In this document: in pieces, positions 63,199-64,000 of the stretch
Numbering within the stretch: the first letter of the stretch is position 1
Layout: every line of letters starts with the position of its first letter
Assembly (NCBI GenBank): GCA_963920525.1
Contig: OY986437.1
Coordinates: forward strand, 113,948,715-114,012,714
Reading direction: 5' to 3'
Origin: Dichetophora obliterata
Taxonomy: Eukaryota; Arthropoda; Insecta; Diptera; Sciomyzidae
Length of the DNA: 64,000 nt
Translations under genes and position numbers: made by a program
The notes under the pieces: generated by a model
What the model was told of the DNA's origin: nothing
Databases searched by the model: none
What the model saw: only the letters and a program-made list of their open reading frames with translations

Positions 63199-64000
63199 TT
63201 AATAACGTTCGTCTGTATCAGATTCAGGGTTAAGGTTAAACGAGACGCGTTTAGATTTTAATGATTTTTGAACGGAAGAGGTTAGAGGAATTGAAGTATG
63301 TTTTGGAAAAGGAGAAAATTTGGGAAAAACATTTGTTTTATAAGACCAGTTACTATCTGGCAAAGGTTTATTAGGAGCTTTTATTAGACTTATAGTTAAA
63401 TTTAGAAGAAAAAACATTATTCGTAGGATTACTCATTATTTTAATTTTATGATGAACATTGCCATCATTAATTGATGCTTTACTTTTAATAGACTTTGAA
63501 TTAAGCTTAGTGGAATTATCATTATTTACAAGCTTACTCATAGTTCTATTTATATGATGATCATATTTATTATCGCTGCTATTTCTAGGTGTCTTCAGCT
63601 TCTTCTCAGGGTTGTCTATCCACTCGGAGATTTTCCACTTACCACGCATCATTTTGCCACCAGAGATATTTAGAAACATCCATACATATTGAGTGGGAAT
63701 GTCCAACTTAAAACTGCAGAATTTTCTGGCCTTGATGGACATTTTTATGCAGTCAGAAATTGAGAAACCAAATTTTTTCTGAAAATAATTACGCATCCAG
63801 GATACTGTAGTTTTTACTGGGAGGCCCTTAACAAACAATGTCGTTTTTAGTCTATCATTCACACTCTTCAGCTTTTTGATGCGGTTATCCCATTCAGATG
63901 ATGTCCATGATGTTCCAAACTTATGGATCAATTTGCGCGGTGAAGCCACAGGAATAGCAATAGGTGGCCCCATTTCTTTATCAGAGAGAGACGCCGGTGG
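63199..64000 (-). pseudogene. LINE ORF1 (nucleic-acid-binding protein), runs off the window
   Basis: The minus-strand frame is open from the window edge to 63371: KLIHKFGTSWTSSEWDNRIK, LKTTLFVKGLPVKTTVSWMR, YFQKKFGFSISDCIKMSIKA, RKFCSFKLDIPTQYVWMFLN, GKMMRGKWKISEWI, followed by a Ser/Asn/Lys-rich low-complexity part (about 63550-63371). A frameshift leads to 63417-63199 (PESDTDERY). TLFVKGLP..(C)SFKLDIP with a terminal W-(x)n-KISEW is the RRM-like module seen at the end of ORF1 proteins in CR1-like LINEs, which bind the element RNA. The N-terminal part lies beyond 64000. Confidence 0.65.

Noticed and set aside
62946..63233. 95-residue plus-strand frame across the LINE ORF1-ORF2 junction
   Set aside because: Opposite strand to the element, Pro/Ser-rich without a domain; likely a shadow of the minus-strand LINE.

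Overview
The window is AT-rich nuclear DNA of an insect, most likely a higher fly (Diptera). The evidence is a ZAD-domain gene, an insect-type RpS21 retrocopy, Jockey-, RTE- and I/R1-type LINEs, Tc1, hAT and Helitron transposons, GT-AG introns of about 60-110 bp and very many short inverted-repeat elements (MITEs). I cannot assign a genus. There is no bacterial or organellar character, no CRISPR array and no intact housekeeping gene. It reads like a transposon-dense intergenic or heterochromatic interval.

Layout. At 1-8430 two copies of one hAT transposon face each other and form an imperfect 7.4 kb palindrome with later nested MITE insertions. At 8430-16250 there are AT-rich spacer, Helitron ends and several foldback elements, one an almost perfect 311-bp hairpin. 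At 16355-17037 two exons of a ZAD gene are found without zinc fingers. At 17516-18953 lies a TIR-bounded block holding a THAP-like exon. At 18954-22615 a decayed Jockey LINE is split by a 1-kb DNA element that carries an RpS21 pseudogene and a further MITE. A truncated second LINE follows (22630-23535).

At 25175-31407 a third LINE is interrupted by a 3.7-kb Helitron built of two tandem arrays. At 31408-41280 mostly non-coding sequence holds a Helitron-Helitron junction, tandem arrays and three TIR or foldback elements. At 41290-42300 an I/R1-type LINE shows the inverted-5-prime-half arrangement expected of twin priming. At 42472-44237 there is a 1.77-kb DNA transposon with about 430-bp TIRs and a decayed ORF of a family I recognise but cannot name. 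At 44445-50955 are two Tc1 pseudogenes, a second decayed transposase-like ORF and an RTE LINE in two pieces. At 51462 there is a tRNA-like sequence, then three more LINE remnants up to 55800. At 56955-57859 a small multi-exon gene with a DUF4806-like C-terminus is the best candidate for a live host gene. At 60202-64000 the most complete LINE (minus strand) retains ORF1 and ORF2 but has lost most of its endonuclease and has frameshifts.

The only possible host genes are the ZAD, THAP-like and DUF4806-like loci. Everything else recognisable is mobile DNA or its by-products (retrocopy, tandem arrays, foldbacks). Insertion order can be read in several places: a MITE in an hAT, a MITE in a MITE, a Helitron in a LINE with exact restoration of the LINE frame, and a MITE beside a retrocopy inside a TIR element inside a LINE.
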